DNA from: an uncultured Clostridia bacterium | Lineage (GTDB): Bacteria; Bacillota; Clostridia; UMGS1810 | Assembly: GCA_934481345.1 (NCBI GenBank) | Contig: CAKSPF010000004.1 | Coordinates: 157,438 to 221,437, forward strand | Length of the DNA stretch: 64,000 bases | Reading direction: 5' to 3' | Shown here: positions 44,062 to 52,653 of the stretch, piece by piece | Layout: every line of letters starts with the position of its first letter | How positions within the stretch are numbered: the first letter of the stretch is position 1 | Made by a program: the position numbers and the translations under genes | The notes under the pieces: generated by a model | Database searches by the model: none | What the model saw: only the letters and a program-made list of their open reading frames with translations | Told to the model about the DNA's origin: nothing

Positions 44062-44685
44062 TTATTTTTTGAAACTGAGTCTGGACTCCGTCCCCCGTAC
44101 AAGCCTTACTATATTGTTTCGGTGCATAATAAGCGCCAAAGCGGCAATCACGAGTGAAACAAACACAAAAAGTCCGTTTTCCTCATGAAACATATACACA
44201 AGAACGGGAAACATCACCGCACCTATGCACGAACCGAGCGATACATATTTGGTAAGCAGTATAATGACAACGCATGTTACAAGCAATATAACGCCGATTT
44301 CCCAGTCCAAAACGAAAATCACGGCAATTGACGTCATAATTCCTTTTCCGCCCTTAAAACCGAAATATACAGGGAATATGTGCCCGAGAACCACAAACAG
44401 CGCCGCAAGATATTCGGCTGTCCCGTTCGGATCGTCTATTGCGAAAATCTCCGGAGCATATTTTGCAAAGAGAACTGCCGCAACACCCTTCAGAGCGTCA
44501 AAAATCACTACGAATACTGCCGCTCCCTTGCCCATGACACGCAGGGTATTGGTCGCCCCGGCATTTTTGCTGCCGTAATCCCTTATATCCTTTTTGCCGA
44601 AAAGCTTTGAGATAATAATTGCAGAATTAATGCTGCCCAAAAGATAGGCAACGCATACGCAAAAAACAACAAGTGCCGTAAACAT
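44062..44685 (-). CDS. plsY: glycerol-3-phosphate acyltransferase PlsY
   Basis: Membrane acyltransferase using acyl-phosphate to make lysophosphatidate. The 207-residue protein has about five membrane helices and the three family motifs: LGSINSAII, GSKNAGATNTLR and GHIFPVYFGFKGGKG. It begins one base after the der stop. The acyl-phosphate maker plsX is not in the window. Confidence 0.95.
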   Translation of the reverse strand: MFTALVVFCVCVAYLLGSINSAIIISKLFGKKDIRDYGSKNAGATNTLRVMGKGAAVFVVIFDALKGVAAVLFAKYAPEIFAIDDPNGTAEYLAALFVVLGHIFPVYFGFKGGKGIMTSIAVIFVLDWEIGVILLVTCVVIILLTKYVSLGSCIGAVMFPVLVYMFHEENGLFVFVSLVIAALALIMHRNNIVRLVRGTESRLSFKK

Positions 44686-44686
44686 A

Positions 44687-46012
44687 TTAATCTTCCTTTC
44701 CGCGCTCTCTTATTATAAATCTGACCGGCGTTCCCTCCAGGCCGAAGGAAAGACGGATTTGATTTTCCAGGTATCTTATATACGAAAAATGCGCAAGCTG
44801 CTTATCGTTGACAAACAGAATGAACGTAGGCGGCTTGGTGCTTGCCTGAGTGATATAGTATATTTTGAGCCGCTTTCCTTTGTCCGACGGCGGCTGTACC
44901 TTCGTAATTGCTTCGTTAAGTATATCGTTAAGCACGCCTGTAGAAATTCGCATTGCGTGCTGATTGTTTACATATTTTATAAGTTCAAAGATTTTGTTGA
45001 GCCTTGCTCCCGTTTTTGCCGACAAAAACGCTACCGGCGCATAGAGCATATAAGAAAGACCTTTTCTTACATCATTGGTATAGTGCTCCATTGTATGGGT
45101 ATCTTTATCAATCAAATCCCACTTATTTACCGCTATAATGCTCGCTTTGCCCTTATCGTGTGCATAACCGGCTATTTTTGTATCCTGCTCGGTTACGCCT
45201 TCTTCGGCATCTATAAGTATGAGCACAACGTCGCATCTGTCTACTGCCGCAAGCGAACGCACCACGCTGTAGCGTTCGATGCTTTCATCAATTTTGCCGC
45301 GTTTTCTCATGCCGGCGGTATCTATAAAAATATATTTCTGACCGTCCTTTTCATACGGGGTATCTATAGCATCTCTTGTAGTTCCGGCAACATCGCTTAC
45401 GATAACTCTGTTTTCACCGAGGATTTTATTTATAAGAGACGATTTACCGACATTCGGTTTTCCTATGACTGCAACCTTGATTGCGTCATCATCCTCATCT
45501 TCTTCGGCATTAAAATCAACATAGCTGTAGAGCTTATCGAGCAAATCGCCCGTTCCCAAGCCGTGAACCGATGAAACCGCAAGCGGTTCGTCAAGTCCGA
45601 GATTATAAAACTCGTAAAATCCCATGGGTACTTCGCCTACATTGTCCACCTTGTTGCACACAAGCACAATAGGCTTGCCTGATTTTACAAGCATTGAAGC
45701 GACGTCCTTATCGGCCGAGGTAAGACCTGTTTTTACATCAACCATAAATATTATCGCGTCCGCCATATCTATGGCAATCTGTGCCTGAGTCCTCATCTGT
45801 TCGGGGATAATATCAGCCGTTTTCAGCTCGATACCGCCCGTATCTATAAGAATAAACGTTTTGCCGAGCCACTCACCCTCGGCATATATTCTGTCCCTTG
45901 TAACTCCCGGTGTATCCTCTACGATTGATATTCTCTCGCCTATAAGTTTGTTAAAAAGCGTTGATTTACCGACATTCGGTCTGCCGACAATGGCAAAGGT
46001 AGGTTTTTTCAT
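44687..46012 (-). CDS. der: ribosome biogenesis GTPase Der
   Basis: Double-GTPase needed for 50S assembly. The 441-residue protein has first-domain motifs GRPNVGKST, DTPG and NKVD, then second-domain GKPNVGKSS, DTAG and NKWD, and a KH-like C-terminal domain from about 350. CGGAGG precedes the ATG. Order DUF512-der-plsY is common in Clostridia. Confidence 0.97.
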   Translation of the reverse strand: MKKPTFAIVGRPNVGKSTLFNKLIGERISIVEDTPGVTRDRIYAEGEWLGKTFILIDTGGIELKTADIIPEQMRTQAQIAIDMADAIIFMVDVKTGLTSADKDVASMLVKSGKPIVLVCNKVDNVGEVPMGFYEFYNLGLDEPLAVSSVHGLGTGDLLDKLYSYVDFNAEEDEDDDAIKVAVIGKPNVGKSSLINKILGENRVIVSDVAGTTRDAIDTPYEKDGQKYIFIDTAGMRKRGKIDESIERYSVVRSLAAVDRCDVVLILIDAEEGVTEQDTKIAGYAHDKGKASIIAVNKWDLIDKDTHTMEHYTNDVRKGLSYMLYAPVAFLSAKTGARLNKIFELIKYVNNQHAMRISTGVLNDILNEAITKVQPPSDKGKRLKIYYITQASTKPPTFILFVNDKQLAHFSYIRYLENQIRLSFGLEGTPVRFIIRERGKED

Positions 46013-46044
46013 AATTACCTCCGTTTTATTTTTTATTGCTAATT

Positions 46045-47349
46045 TTAATAAAGAACGGATTTAACAAAATTTTCTCCGGTATTATCGCATATAATTACCT
46101 TAACACCGAGTGCTTTTTCCAATTCTTCCTTTGTGGTATCGTCCAGCATAATATCGCAGTCCGACTTAAACATACTCTGCGACAGCAAAAGATACTCGCC
46201 GAGCGGTTTACCCTTTAGCTGCTCTATAATGTCGCAGCCGCACACAAGGCCTGTAACGGTTATTCTGCCGCCGAAAAAATTATTTTTTATTTTATATACT
46301 TCAACATCCGTATTTTTATTTAACGAATGTATTTTATCCGTAAAGCTTTTTATATAGTCATATGCAATCTCACCTGTTGCAACGGACTTTTTTGCGGGAA
46401 CTTTATCTGTCGGAATGTCTTTTAACGCAAGCATGATTTCATGTTCAAAGGTTTTCATAAGTCCCACGCCGTTTTCAATCTGCGGAAAGTCCTCGTATGC
46501 CTCGTAGTCCGGCAAGTCAACCCCTGCTTTGATATAAAATTCGTCCGCAAGATATACAAGTCTTGTTCCGATTTCATTCAAAAATCTTTTCTGATGATTT
46601 TCGACCTGATGTATAACCTTTATGCAATCCTCCGCCTCAAAACCTTCAAGCGGATACAGCCCCTCGCGGTATGCCGTAAGCCCGACGGGAACTGCTGAAA
46701 TACTCTGAACCTGCGGATAGAGCGCTTTCAAATCCCAAATTGTTTTGTCAAGATATGCTCCGTCGTTTATATCCTTGCAAAGAACTATCTGCGCATTCAT
46801 AAAGATGCCGCTGCCGGCAAATCTTTTCATGATGCCGAGCAGCTTTCCGGCAAAGCGGTTATTGAGCATTTTGCATCTGAGCTCCGGGTCCGTCACATGA
46901 ACAGAAACATTCACCGGGCTTATTTTAAGACGGCATATACGTTCAATATCCTGCTCGCTCAGATTGGTGAGTGTGACATAATTTCCCTCCAGAAAGGAAA
47001 GCCTTACGTCGTCGTCCTTAAAATACATAGTTTCGCGCATATTCGGCGGAAGCTGATCCATAAAGCAGAAGATACACTTATTCCGGCACTGATTTGCGCT
47101 GTCTAAAAGCTCATTTTCAAAATCACAGCCGAACTGTTCGTAAAGGTCATTGTAAATCTCTATTTCCTCCACGCTTCCGTCGGTTTTTTCCACCTCAACA
47201 ACATAGTAGTCGTCCGAGGTAAGATAGCGGAAATCCAAAACATCGGCAAATTCCCTGTTATTTATTTTTAAAATTTTATCACCGGGCTCAATTCCGCAGT
47301 CATATGCAATAGAATCCGGGTCAACACTTTTTACGATTGCCTTTGCCAT
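46045..47349 (-). CDS. DUF512 protein: PDZ plus radical-SAM-like domain
   Basis: The 434-residue protein has an N-terminal PDZ-like domain (GIEPGDKILKINNRE) and a C-x3-C-x2-C cluster at Cys88, Cys92 and Cys95 (CRNKCIFC), typical of radical SAM enzymes of the TIGR03279 group. A C-terminal DUF512 domain ends in LDDTTKEELEKALG. The family is conserved beside der in Clostridia and Cyanobacteria; its substrate is unknown. It follows the HAD gene by 13 bases. Confidence 0.88.
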   Translation of the reverse strand: MAKAIVKSVDPDSIAYDCGIEPGDKILKINNREFADVLDFRYLTSDDYYVVEVEKTDGSVEEIEIYNDLYEQFGCDFENELLDSANQCRNKCIFCFMDQLPPNMRETMYFKDDDVRLSFLEGNYVTLTNLSEQDIERICRLKISPVNVSVHVTDPELRCKMLNNRFAGKLLGIMKRFAGSGIFMNAQIVLCKDINDGAYLDKTIWDLKALYPQVQSISAVPVGLTAYREGLYPLEGFEAEDCIKVIHQVENHQKRFLNEIGTRLVYLADEFYIKAGVDLPDYEAYEDFPQIENGVGLMKTFEHEIMLALKDIPTDKVPAKKSVATGEIAYDYIKSFTDKIHSLNKNTDVEVYKIKNNFFGGRITVTGLVCGCDIIEQLKGKPLGEYLLLSQSMFKSDCDIMLDDTTKEELEKALGVKVIICDNTGENFVKSVLY

Positions 47350-47362
47350 AAATCACCATCGG

Positions 47363-48013
47363 TTAAATAAGATATTTTACTATATCATCGGGCGTATCTG
47401 CCAGATAAACATGCGGACACGAACTGAGTTCCTCAAAGGAACCGTAACCGTACAGCACACCCAACGAGTCAATATTAAAGCTTGCCGCACCGAGCATGTC
47501 ATACTTTCTGTCGCCGATCATCAAAATCTCGCCGGTATCTTTTATATCCAGCGTTTCGATAATATGTCTGAGCACGTCCTCTTTATCTGAAATTTTACCG
47601 TCAAGGCTTGCTCCGTCAATAAACAGAAAATACTTATCAAGCTTAAAATGCTCCATTATTACCGAAGCAAATTTTTTCGGTTTACTGGTAGCCAGTATCA
47701 AAGCATATCCGTTTTTATTCAATACATCAAGCATATTTTCCGCGCCGTCATACACGCGGTTTTCAAAAAGCCCCACGGCAGAAAATCTTTCACGGTATTT
47801 TTTTACGGCTTCTTCTGCCTTTTTTTCATCAAATCCGAACATACTCATAAAAGAATCTTTGAGCGGCGGACCGAGTATGGGTTTTAATGTATTAATATCT
47901 TTTATCTTAATACCGTAATAGTTAAGAGCATATTCAAAAGATTTGTATATTCCCTCGCACGAATCGGTAAGTGTTCCGTCAAGGTCAAAAAACAGATACT
48001 TGTATTTTTTCAT
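47363..48013 (-). CDS. HAD-superfamily phosphatase, phosphoglycolate phosphatase-like
   Basis: The 216-residue protein has motif I FFDLDGTLTDS, a helical C1 cap (about 20-85), motif II LATSKPKKFA and the C-terminal MIGDRKYDMLGA. PyrP/PGP-like proteins of this size act on small phosphates such as phosphoglycolate or pyrophosphate. CGGAGG precedes the ATG at 48013. Probably first gene of the HAD-DUF512-der-plsY unit, since a terminator lies upstream. Confidence 0.84.
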   Translation of the reverse strand: MKKYKYLFFDLDGTLTDSCEGIYKSFEYALNYYGIKIKDINTLKPILGPPLKDSFMSMFGFDEKKAEEAVKKYRERFSAVGLFENRVYDGAENMLDVLNKNGYALILATSKPKKFASVIMEHFKLDKYFLFIDGASLDGKISDKEDVLRHIIETLDIKDTGEILMIGDRKYDMLGAASFNIDSLGVLYGYGSFEELSSCPHVYLADTPDDIVKYLI

Positions 48014-48073
48014 TATTACCTCCGAATATACACAACTGCCTGTATCCAAAACATCTGCTGGCGCAAAAACTTT

Positions 48074-48105
48074 AATAAAAAAACCCGTCTTTATAAGGAC
48101 AGGTT
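48074..48105 (-). terminator. terminator after rpmF
   Basis: On the minus strand AACCTGTC pairs with GACGGGTT (one G-U pair), followed by T7. Confidence 0.75.
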
Positions 48106-48116
48106 TTCAAAAAGCA

Positions 48117-48293
48117 TTATTCGGCCTTTAAAATCTCTTTACCGTCATAGTATCCGCAAGCTTTGCAAACTCTGTGCGGCAACTTAAATTCCTGACACTT
48201 AGGGCATTTTACCATACCCGGTAAAACCAGCTTCCAATTTGCTCTTCTTTTATCTCTTCTTGCCTTTGATGTTCTTCTCTTAGGTACTGCCAT
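48117..48293 (-). CDS. rpmF: 50S ribosomal protein L32
   Basis: The 58-residue product starts MAVPKRRTSKARRDKRRA, with an aromatic KLVL segment. A four-cysteine zinc motif follows: CPKC at 30-33 and CKAC at 43-46. This is the zinc-containing (C+) form of L32. It lies 25 bases after DUF177, the usual partner. Confidence 0.96.
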   Translation of the reverse strand: MAVPKRRTSKARRDKRRANWKLVLPGMVKCPKCQEFKLPHRVCKACGYYDGKEILKAE

Positions 48294-48318
48294 GATTCCA
48301 CCTCCCGGTATTCCAAAA

Positions 48319-48813
48319 CTAATCTTTTAAGAATTTTTTTAGTACAGCCAGTCTCGGATCGACATTTTCATTATTACATGAGCAGGTTTCGCGGTTAAGA
48401 TTGCAGCCGCACTCACTGCACAGCCCCTTGCAGTCCTCACTGCACAGATAATTAATCGGCAGCGAACCCACAAAAGCCTTTTCGGTTATATCATCCAAGT
48501 CTATATTGCCCGATTTAAGAACCGTTATATCCTCGTTGTCAGTATCGGTCTTTGAAAAAGCCTCACTGATTTTAAAGGACATATGCTCTTTTATCCTATC
48601 CAGGCATCTGGCGCACTGAGTCTCAAAGGATACATCTGCGTCGGCGTCCAGATAAAGAACACCGGCAATGTTTTTTACAACTCCTTTAAGCTTAAAAGGT
48701 GTTTCAAAAACAATATCCTGACCGTTAAAAGCCAAATTGTCAAGCTTTACGCTCAAATCAATCTGCTTAACTGCGCCGTCGTTTTGTATTAGCTGTGATA
48801 CATCTAAAAACAT
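48319..48813 (-). CDS. DUF177 (YceD-like) rRNA accumulation protein
   Basis: The 164-residue family member is normally found directly before rpmF, and E. coli and plant relatives affect 23S rRNA accumulation. CARCLD in the middle and a Cys-rich C terminus (LCSEDCKGLC, SECGC, CSC) suggest metal binding. The ATG at 48813 is set by GAGGTG; a longer upstream frame would overlap the promoter. Confidence 0.87.
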   Translation of the reverse strand: MFLDVSQLIQNDGAVKQIDLSVKLDNLAFNGQDIVFETPFKLKGVVKNIAGVLYLDADADVSFETQCARCLDRIKEHMSFKISEAFSKTDTDNEDITVLKSGNIDLDDITEKAFVGSLPINYLCSEDCKGLCSECGCNLNRETCSCNNENVDPRLAVLKKFLKD

Positions 48814-48837
48814 AATACACCTCGACATAACAAAACT

Positions 48838-48866
48838 ATTATATATACTTATTGCCAATTTGTCAA
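48838..48866 (-). promoter_or_regulatory. perfect consensus promoter of DUF177-rpmF
   Basis: TTGACA (48866-48861), 17-base spacer, TATAAT (48843-48838) on the minus strand. Confidence 0.88.
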
Positions 48867-48942
48867 GTTTTTTTTGCATTCTGCTGAAAAAACGGCAATT
48901 TTAGTTAATTTTTCCTCAAAAGTTACGTCTTTTACAGCAAAA

Positions 48943-50133
48943 TTACTTAACGAGCATTGCCGTATCCTTTGCAATCATAAGTTCCTCATTTGTAGGAATT
49001 ACCAAAGTCTTAACTGTTGCTCCGGGTGCTGTAATATCTTTTTCGCAGCCTCTGCAATCGTTTGCAGCCTTATCTATTGATATGCCCATAAAATCAAGTC
49101 CGTCTGTAATCTGCTCTCTTATGATTTTTGTATTTTCACCGATTCCTGCGGTAAATACAAGTGCGTCTACGCCGCCCATAGCTGCCGCATATGCGCCCAC
49201 AAGCTTCTTTACGTCATATGCAAACATATCCAAAGCAAGCTTTGCTCTCGGGTTTGTATACATAGCTGCTTCCAGATCACGGAAGTCGCTGCTGATTCCG
49301 GAAATGCCGTATACACCCGAATCCTTATTCATTATTTTATCCATTGCCTCTGCGTCATAGCCTTCTTCTTCCATAAGGTATGTAACGATTGCCGGGTCAA
49401 TATCTCCGCATCTCGTACCCATAGCAACACCTGCAAGCGGAGTAAAGCCCATACTTGTATCTATGGAGTGACCGTCTTTTACAGCTGCAACCGATGAACC
49501 GTTTCCGAGGTGCATTGTAACTATTTTCAGTTCTTCAATCGGTCTGCCGAGTATTTCAGCAGCTCTCTGAGAAACGTACTTATGGCTTGTACCGTGAAAA
49601 CCGTATCTTCTTACCTTATGCTCGGAGTATACTTCGTAAGGAAGAGCATACATGTATGCTTCCGGCGGCATTTGCTGATGGAATGCGGTATCAAATACTG
49701 CAACCTGGGGTGTACCCGGCATAATTTTTTGACAAGCCTCTATTCCTATTATATTTGCAGGATTATGAAGCGGTGCGAGCGGAATACAGCTCTTTATAGC
49801 TTCCATAACATCTGAGTCTATAACTACCGATTTGCTGAAAATTTCTCCGCCGTGAACTACTCTGTGTCCTACTGCGTCAATCTGTGACATATCGGAAATT
49901 ACATTATGTTCACTGCCGGTAAGAGCTTCGATTACCATTCTTATAGCGTCGCTGTGATCCTTCATGGCTTCTTCTCTTACGAGATTTTCCTTGCCGTTTA
50001 CCTTTTGTGTAAGAACAGAGCCCTCAATTCCTATTCTTTCGCAAAGACCTTTTGCAAGAACCTTTTCGCTGTCAATATCAATAAACTGATATTTAAGCGA
50101 AGAGCTTCCGGCATTTATAACCAAAATATTCAT
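48943..50133 (-). CDS. ackA: acetate kinase
   Basis: Makes ATP from acetyl phosphate and ADP. The 396-residue ASKHA-fold protein has NAGSSSLK, HRVVHGG, FDTAFHQ, HLGNGSS and FTAGIGEN. It lies 19 bases after pta, forming the fermentative acetate operon. Confidence 0.97.
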   Translation of the reverse strand: MNILVINAGSSSLKYQFIDIDSEKVLAKGLCERIGIEGSVLTQKVNGKENLVREEAMKDHSDAIRMVIEALTGSEHNVISDMSQIDAVGHRVVHGGEIFSKSVVIDSDVMEAIKSCIPLAPLHNPANIIGIEACQKIMPGTPQVAVFDTAFHQQMPPEAYMYALPYEVYSEHKVRRYGFHGTSHKYVSQRAAEILGRPIEELKIVTMHLGNGSSVAAVKDGHSIDTSMGFTPLAGVAMGTRCGDIDPAIVTYLMEEEGYDAEAMDKIMNKDSGVYGISGISSDFRDLEAAMYTNPRAKLALDMFAYDVKKLVGAYAAAMGGVDALVFTAGIGENTKIIREQITDGLDFMGISIDKAANDCRGCEKDITAPGATVKTLVIPTNEELMIAKDTAMLVK

Positions 50134-50152
50134 TTTAAATTTCTCCTTTGTA

Positions 50153-51151
50153 TTATTTGCCCTGCGCCTGAACGCATGTAATTGCTACAACACCTACTAT
50201 ATCGTCTGCCGAGCAGCCTCTGGAAAGGTCGTTTATAGGCATTGCTATACCCTGTGTTACAGGTCCGTATGCTTCTGCTTTTGCAAGACGCTGAACAAGC
50301 TTATAACCGATATTGCCTGCGTCAAGATCGGGAAATACCAATACGTTTGCTTTGCCTGCAACCGGTGAACCCGGAGCTTTTGACTCGCCGACAGACGGAA
50401 CGATTGCGGCATCAAGCTGAAGTTCGCCGTCAACCTTTAAGCCGGGATTATTTGCCTTGCAGATAGCGGTAGCCTCCACAACTTTATCTACGTCGGCATG
50501 CTTTGCGCTTCCTTTTGTGGAATGTGAAAGCATAGCAACGATTGCTTCTTTTTCAACCAACAGTTCAAATGACTCTGCCGAGCATGCAGCTATTGCGGCA
50601 AGCTTCTCGGGATCGGGGTTTTGCTCAAGACCGCTGTCTGCAAAAACGAATGTGCCGTCTGCACCGTATTCACAGTCCGGAACAACCATAAGGAAGAATG
50701 CCGAAACAAGTTTTACTCCCGGTTTTGTTTTGATAATCTGCAAACTCGGTCTTAAAGTGTTTGCCGTGGAATGGCACGCACCGGAAACAACACCGTCTGC
50801 ATCGCCGGCTTTTACCATAAGACATGCATAATACATATAATCTCCGAGAGCGGTTTCTTTAGCCTGCTCATAGGTTAAGCCCTTATTCTTTCTGAGTTCA
50901 ACGAAAAGATTAAGATACTGTTCTGTTTTCTCATATGTAAAAGGATTGATTACTGTTGCCTTTGAAATGTCGAGTCCCTTACTGTTTGCTTCGATTTCCT
51001 CAGGCGTGCCGATGATAACCAGATTTGCAATATCTTCTTTTAATATTTTTTCCGCTGCTTCAAATGTTCTTCTGTCCATAGACTCGGGCAAAACGATAGT
51101 TTTTTTGTCTGCCTTTGCTCTGGCTTTGATTCTGTCAATAAATGTGCTCAT
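50153..51151 (-). CDS. pta: phosphate acetyltransferase
   Basis: Converts acetyl-CoA and phosphate to acetyl phosphate, the substrate of AckA. The 332-residue short form has only the catalytic domain, with GDADGVVSGACHSTANTL visible in part as GVVSGACHST, VFADSGLEQNPD, MLSHSTKGSA and NVLVFPDLDAGNIGYK. First gene of pta-ackA. Confidence 0.97.
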   Translation of the reverse strand: MSTFIDRIKARAKADKKTIVLPESMDRRTFEAAEKILKEDIANLVIIGTPEEIEANSKGLDISKATVINPFTYEKTEQYLNLFVELRKNKGLTYEQAKETALGDYMYYACLMVKAGDADGVVSGACHSTANTLRPSLQIIKTKPGVKLVSAFFLMVVPDCEYGADGTFVFADSGLEQNPDPEKLAAIAACSAESFELLVEKEAIVAMLSHSTKGSAKHADVDKVVEATAICKANNPGLKVDGELQLDAAIVPSVGESKAPGSPVAGKANVLVFPDLDAGNIGYKLVQRLAKAEAYGPVTQGIAMPINDLSRGCSADDIVGVVAITCVQAQGK

Positions 51152-51210
51152 TTTTTTCCTCCTGTATATTATTTACAAAAATTTGTTTATATATTTTAAA
51201 ACCAAATTTT

Positions 51211-51239
51211 ATTTTACACCTTTTTTAAAATTTTTACAA
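51211..51239 (-). promoter_or_regulatory. promoter of pta-ackA
   Basis: TTGTAA (51239-51234), 17-base spacer, TAAAAT (51216-51211) on the minus strand. Confidence 0.65.
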
Positions 51240-51303
51240 TAGGCATACGTTAATTTTTTTGACAAATACTTCAAAAAATTTCAGACTCAACCGATTCATT
51301 GCC

Positions 51304-52086
51304 TCAAATCCAAATATTTTCATTTAATAGCCTGTATGACAATTCTATGATTTTTTTGCTGTGAAGGCTGTTTTCAAACTCTACTTTGCCCTCATGGCTT
51401 TCGGTATTCAAGGTGTTTTGTTTTTCAAGACAGCGTTTGAGCTGTTTTGCCGTACCCAATCCGCCGTCAAAAAATTCCACATTCTTTAAAAGCTTTTTTA
51501 CCGTGTTTTTTACAAAAGGATAATGCGTACATCCTAAAACTACGGAATCAATCTTTACGCCGTCTATCCGTTTAAAGGTTTCGGCAAGAAATTCTTCTAC
51601 CTTTTCGCCGTCAAGGCATCCCTGTTCAATAAGCTCCACAAGCCCCGGGCATGGCAAAGGAATGATATTTGCCTCTTCGCTGTAGCTTTCGCAGAGCTTT
51701 GCAAACTTTCTTTCGCGGAGCGTAAGCGGCGTCGCCATTACAAGCACAGTAGGATTTATGCGGCTTTTAACCGCAGGCTTTAATGCCGGCTCTATACCGA
51801 CTACGGGAATGTCGGAATATTTGCGGCGCAAATCGTCTATGCACACGCTGGTTGCCGTATTGCAGGCAACTACAATTGCCTTTACACCCTTTTTAATGAG
51901 ATATTCTATGTTTTTTTCGGTAAGCTCAAATATTTTTTCATGACTTTTGGTGCCGTACGGTGCATTTGCGGAATCGCAAAAGTATATAAAATGCTCCTCT
52001 GGCAGAACTTTTACAAGCTCTTTCAATACACTTATACCGCCCACACCGGAATCGAACACACCTATGGGCAGGATGCTTTTATCCAT
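51304..52086 (-). CDS. murI: glutamate racemase
   Basis: Provides D-glutamate for peptidoglycan. The 260-residue protein has FDSGVGGISVL, DSANAPYGTK, the two catalytic cysteines in VVACNTATS (Cys75) and VLGCTHYPF, and the usual two-lobed layout. It lies 21 bases after the GerMN lipoprotein gene and is the last gene of that run. Confidence 0.95.
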   Translation of the reverse strand: MDKSILPIGVFDSGVGGISVLKELVKVLPEEHFIYFCDSANAPYGTKSHEKIFELTEKNIEYLIKKGVKAIVVACNTATSVCIDDLRRKYSDIPVVGIEPALKPAVKSRINPTVLVMATPLTLRERKFAKLCESYSEEANIIPLPCPGLVELIEQGCLDGEKVEEFLAETFKRIDGVKIDSVVLGCTHYPFVKNTVKKLLKNVEFFDGGLGTAKQLKRCLEKQNTLNTESHEGKVEFENSLHSKKIIELSYRLLNENIWI

Positions 52087-52107
52087 ATATATAACCCCGA
52101 TTGAAAT

Positions 52108-52653
52108 TTATTTTATTAACGACTCATCTGCCGTAAACGGCTCGTCAAAAATAAGTCCGCCGAAAATCTCAAGTTTTTCGCCGTCTATAAGAAACTGTAC
52201 ACTGTCTGTTCCGTCAAGCTCTGTGAGAGAATTGACAATCGAATAAACCGCAAGCATATCCGTCGAAGTTCCTCCGGTTCTTTTGCTTACAAACTCTTCG
52301 CTCAAATCCACGGTGCAGACGGAATTTTCGGTTTTAACGCTGTTGATTTTTGTTTCCTTCGGTATTACCGGAATAAAGCTTTCATCATCGGGACCGTCTA
52401 TGAGCGCTTCAACCACAGCTTTCTCCACCGGTGTGTCCCCGATTGCCTTTTTTTCCGTTACTTTCTCAAGCTGTGCGTTGCTGTTTGCAAAATACAGCGT
52501 AAGCTCGGTTTCCTTTTCTTCTTTTTCGGGTGTCTTCTGCGTATCGGATGCCGTATTGTCAGACGGTTTATTTGTCTGCTGCTTTTTGGCACAGCCGGAA
52601 AATGCAAAAGTGACAATCATTAAAGCTGCTATTACAGTAAAAATTTTTTTCAT
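52108..52653 (-). CDS. GerMN-domain lipoprotein
   Basis: The 181-residue protein has a lipoprotein signal with lipobox FSGC (Cys21), a charged linker rich in Lys, Asp and Glu (22-50), and a GerMN domain (about 50-175). In that domain LTLYFANSNAQL and PVEKAVVEALIDGP are the recognisable blocks. GerM-type proteins act at the cell envelope in sporulation and germination, but the domain also occurs in vegetative lipoproteins. Its ATG overlaps the stop of the upstream stalk-domain gene (ATGA). Confidence 0.85.
   Translation of the reverse strand: MKKIFTVIAALMIVTFAFSGCAKKQQTNKPSDNTASDTQKTPEKEEKETELTLYFANSNAQLEKVTEKKAIGDTPVEKAVVEALIDGPDDESFIPVIPKETKINSVKTENSVCTVDLSEEFVSKRTGGTSTDMLAVYSIVNSLTELDGTDSVQFLIDGEKLEIFGGLIFDEPFTADESLIK

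Noticed and set aside
44759..45574. 271-codon open frame opposite der
   Set aside because: Antisense to the conserved GTPase; composition is not protein-like.
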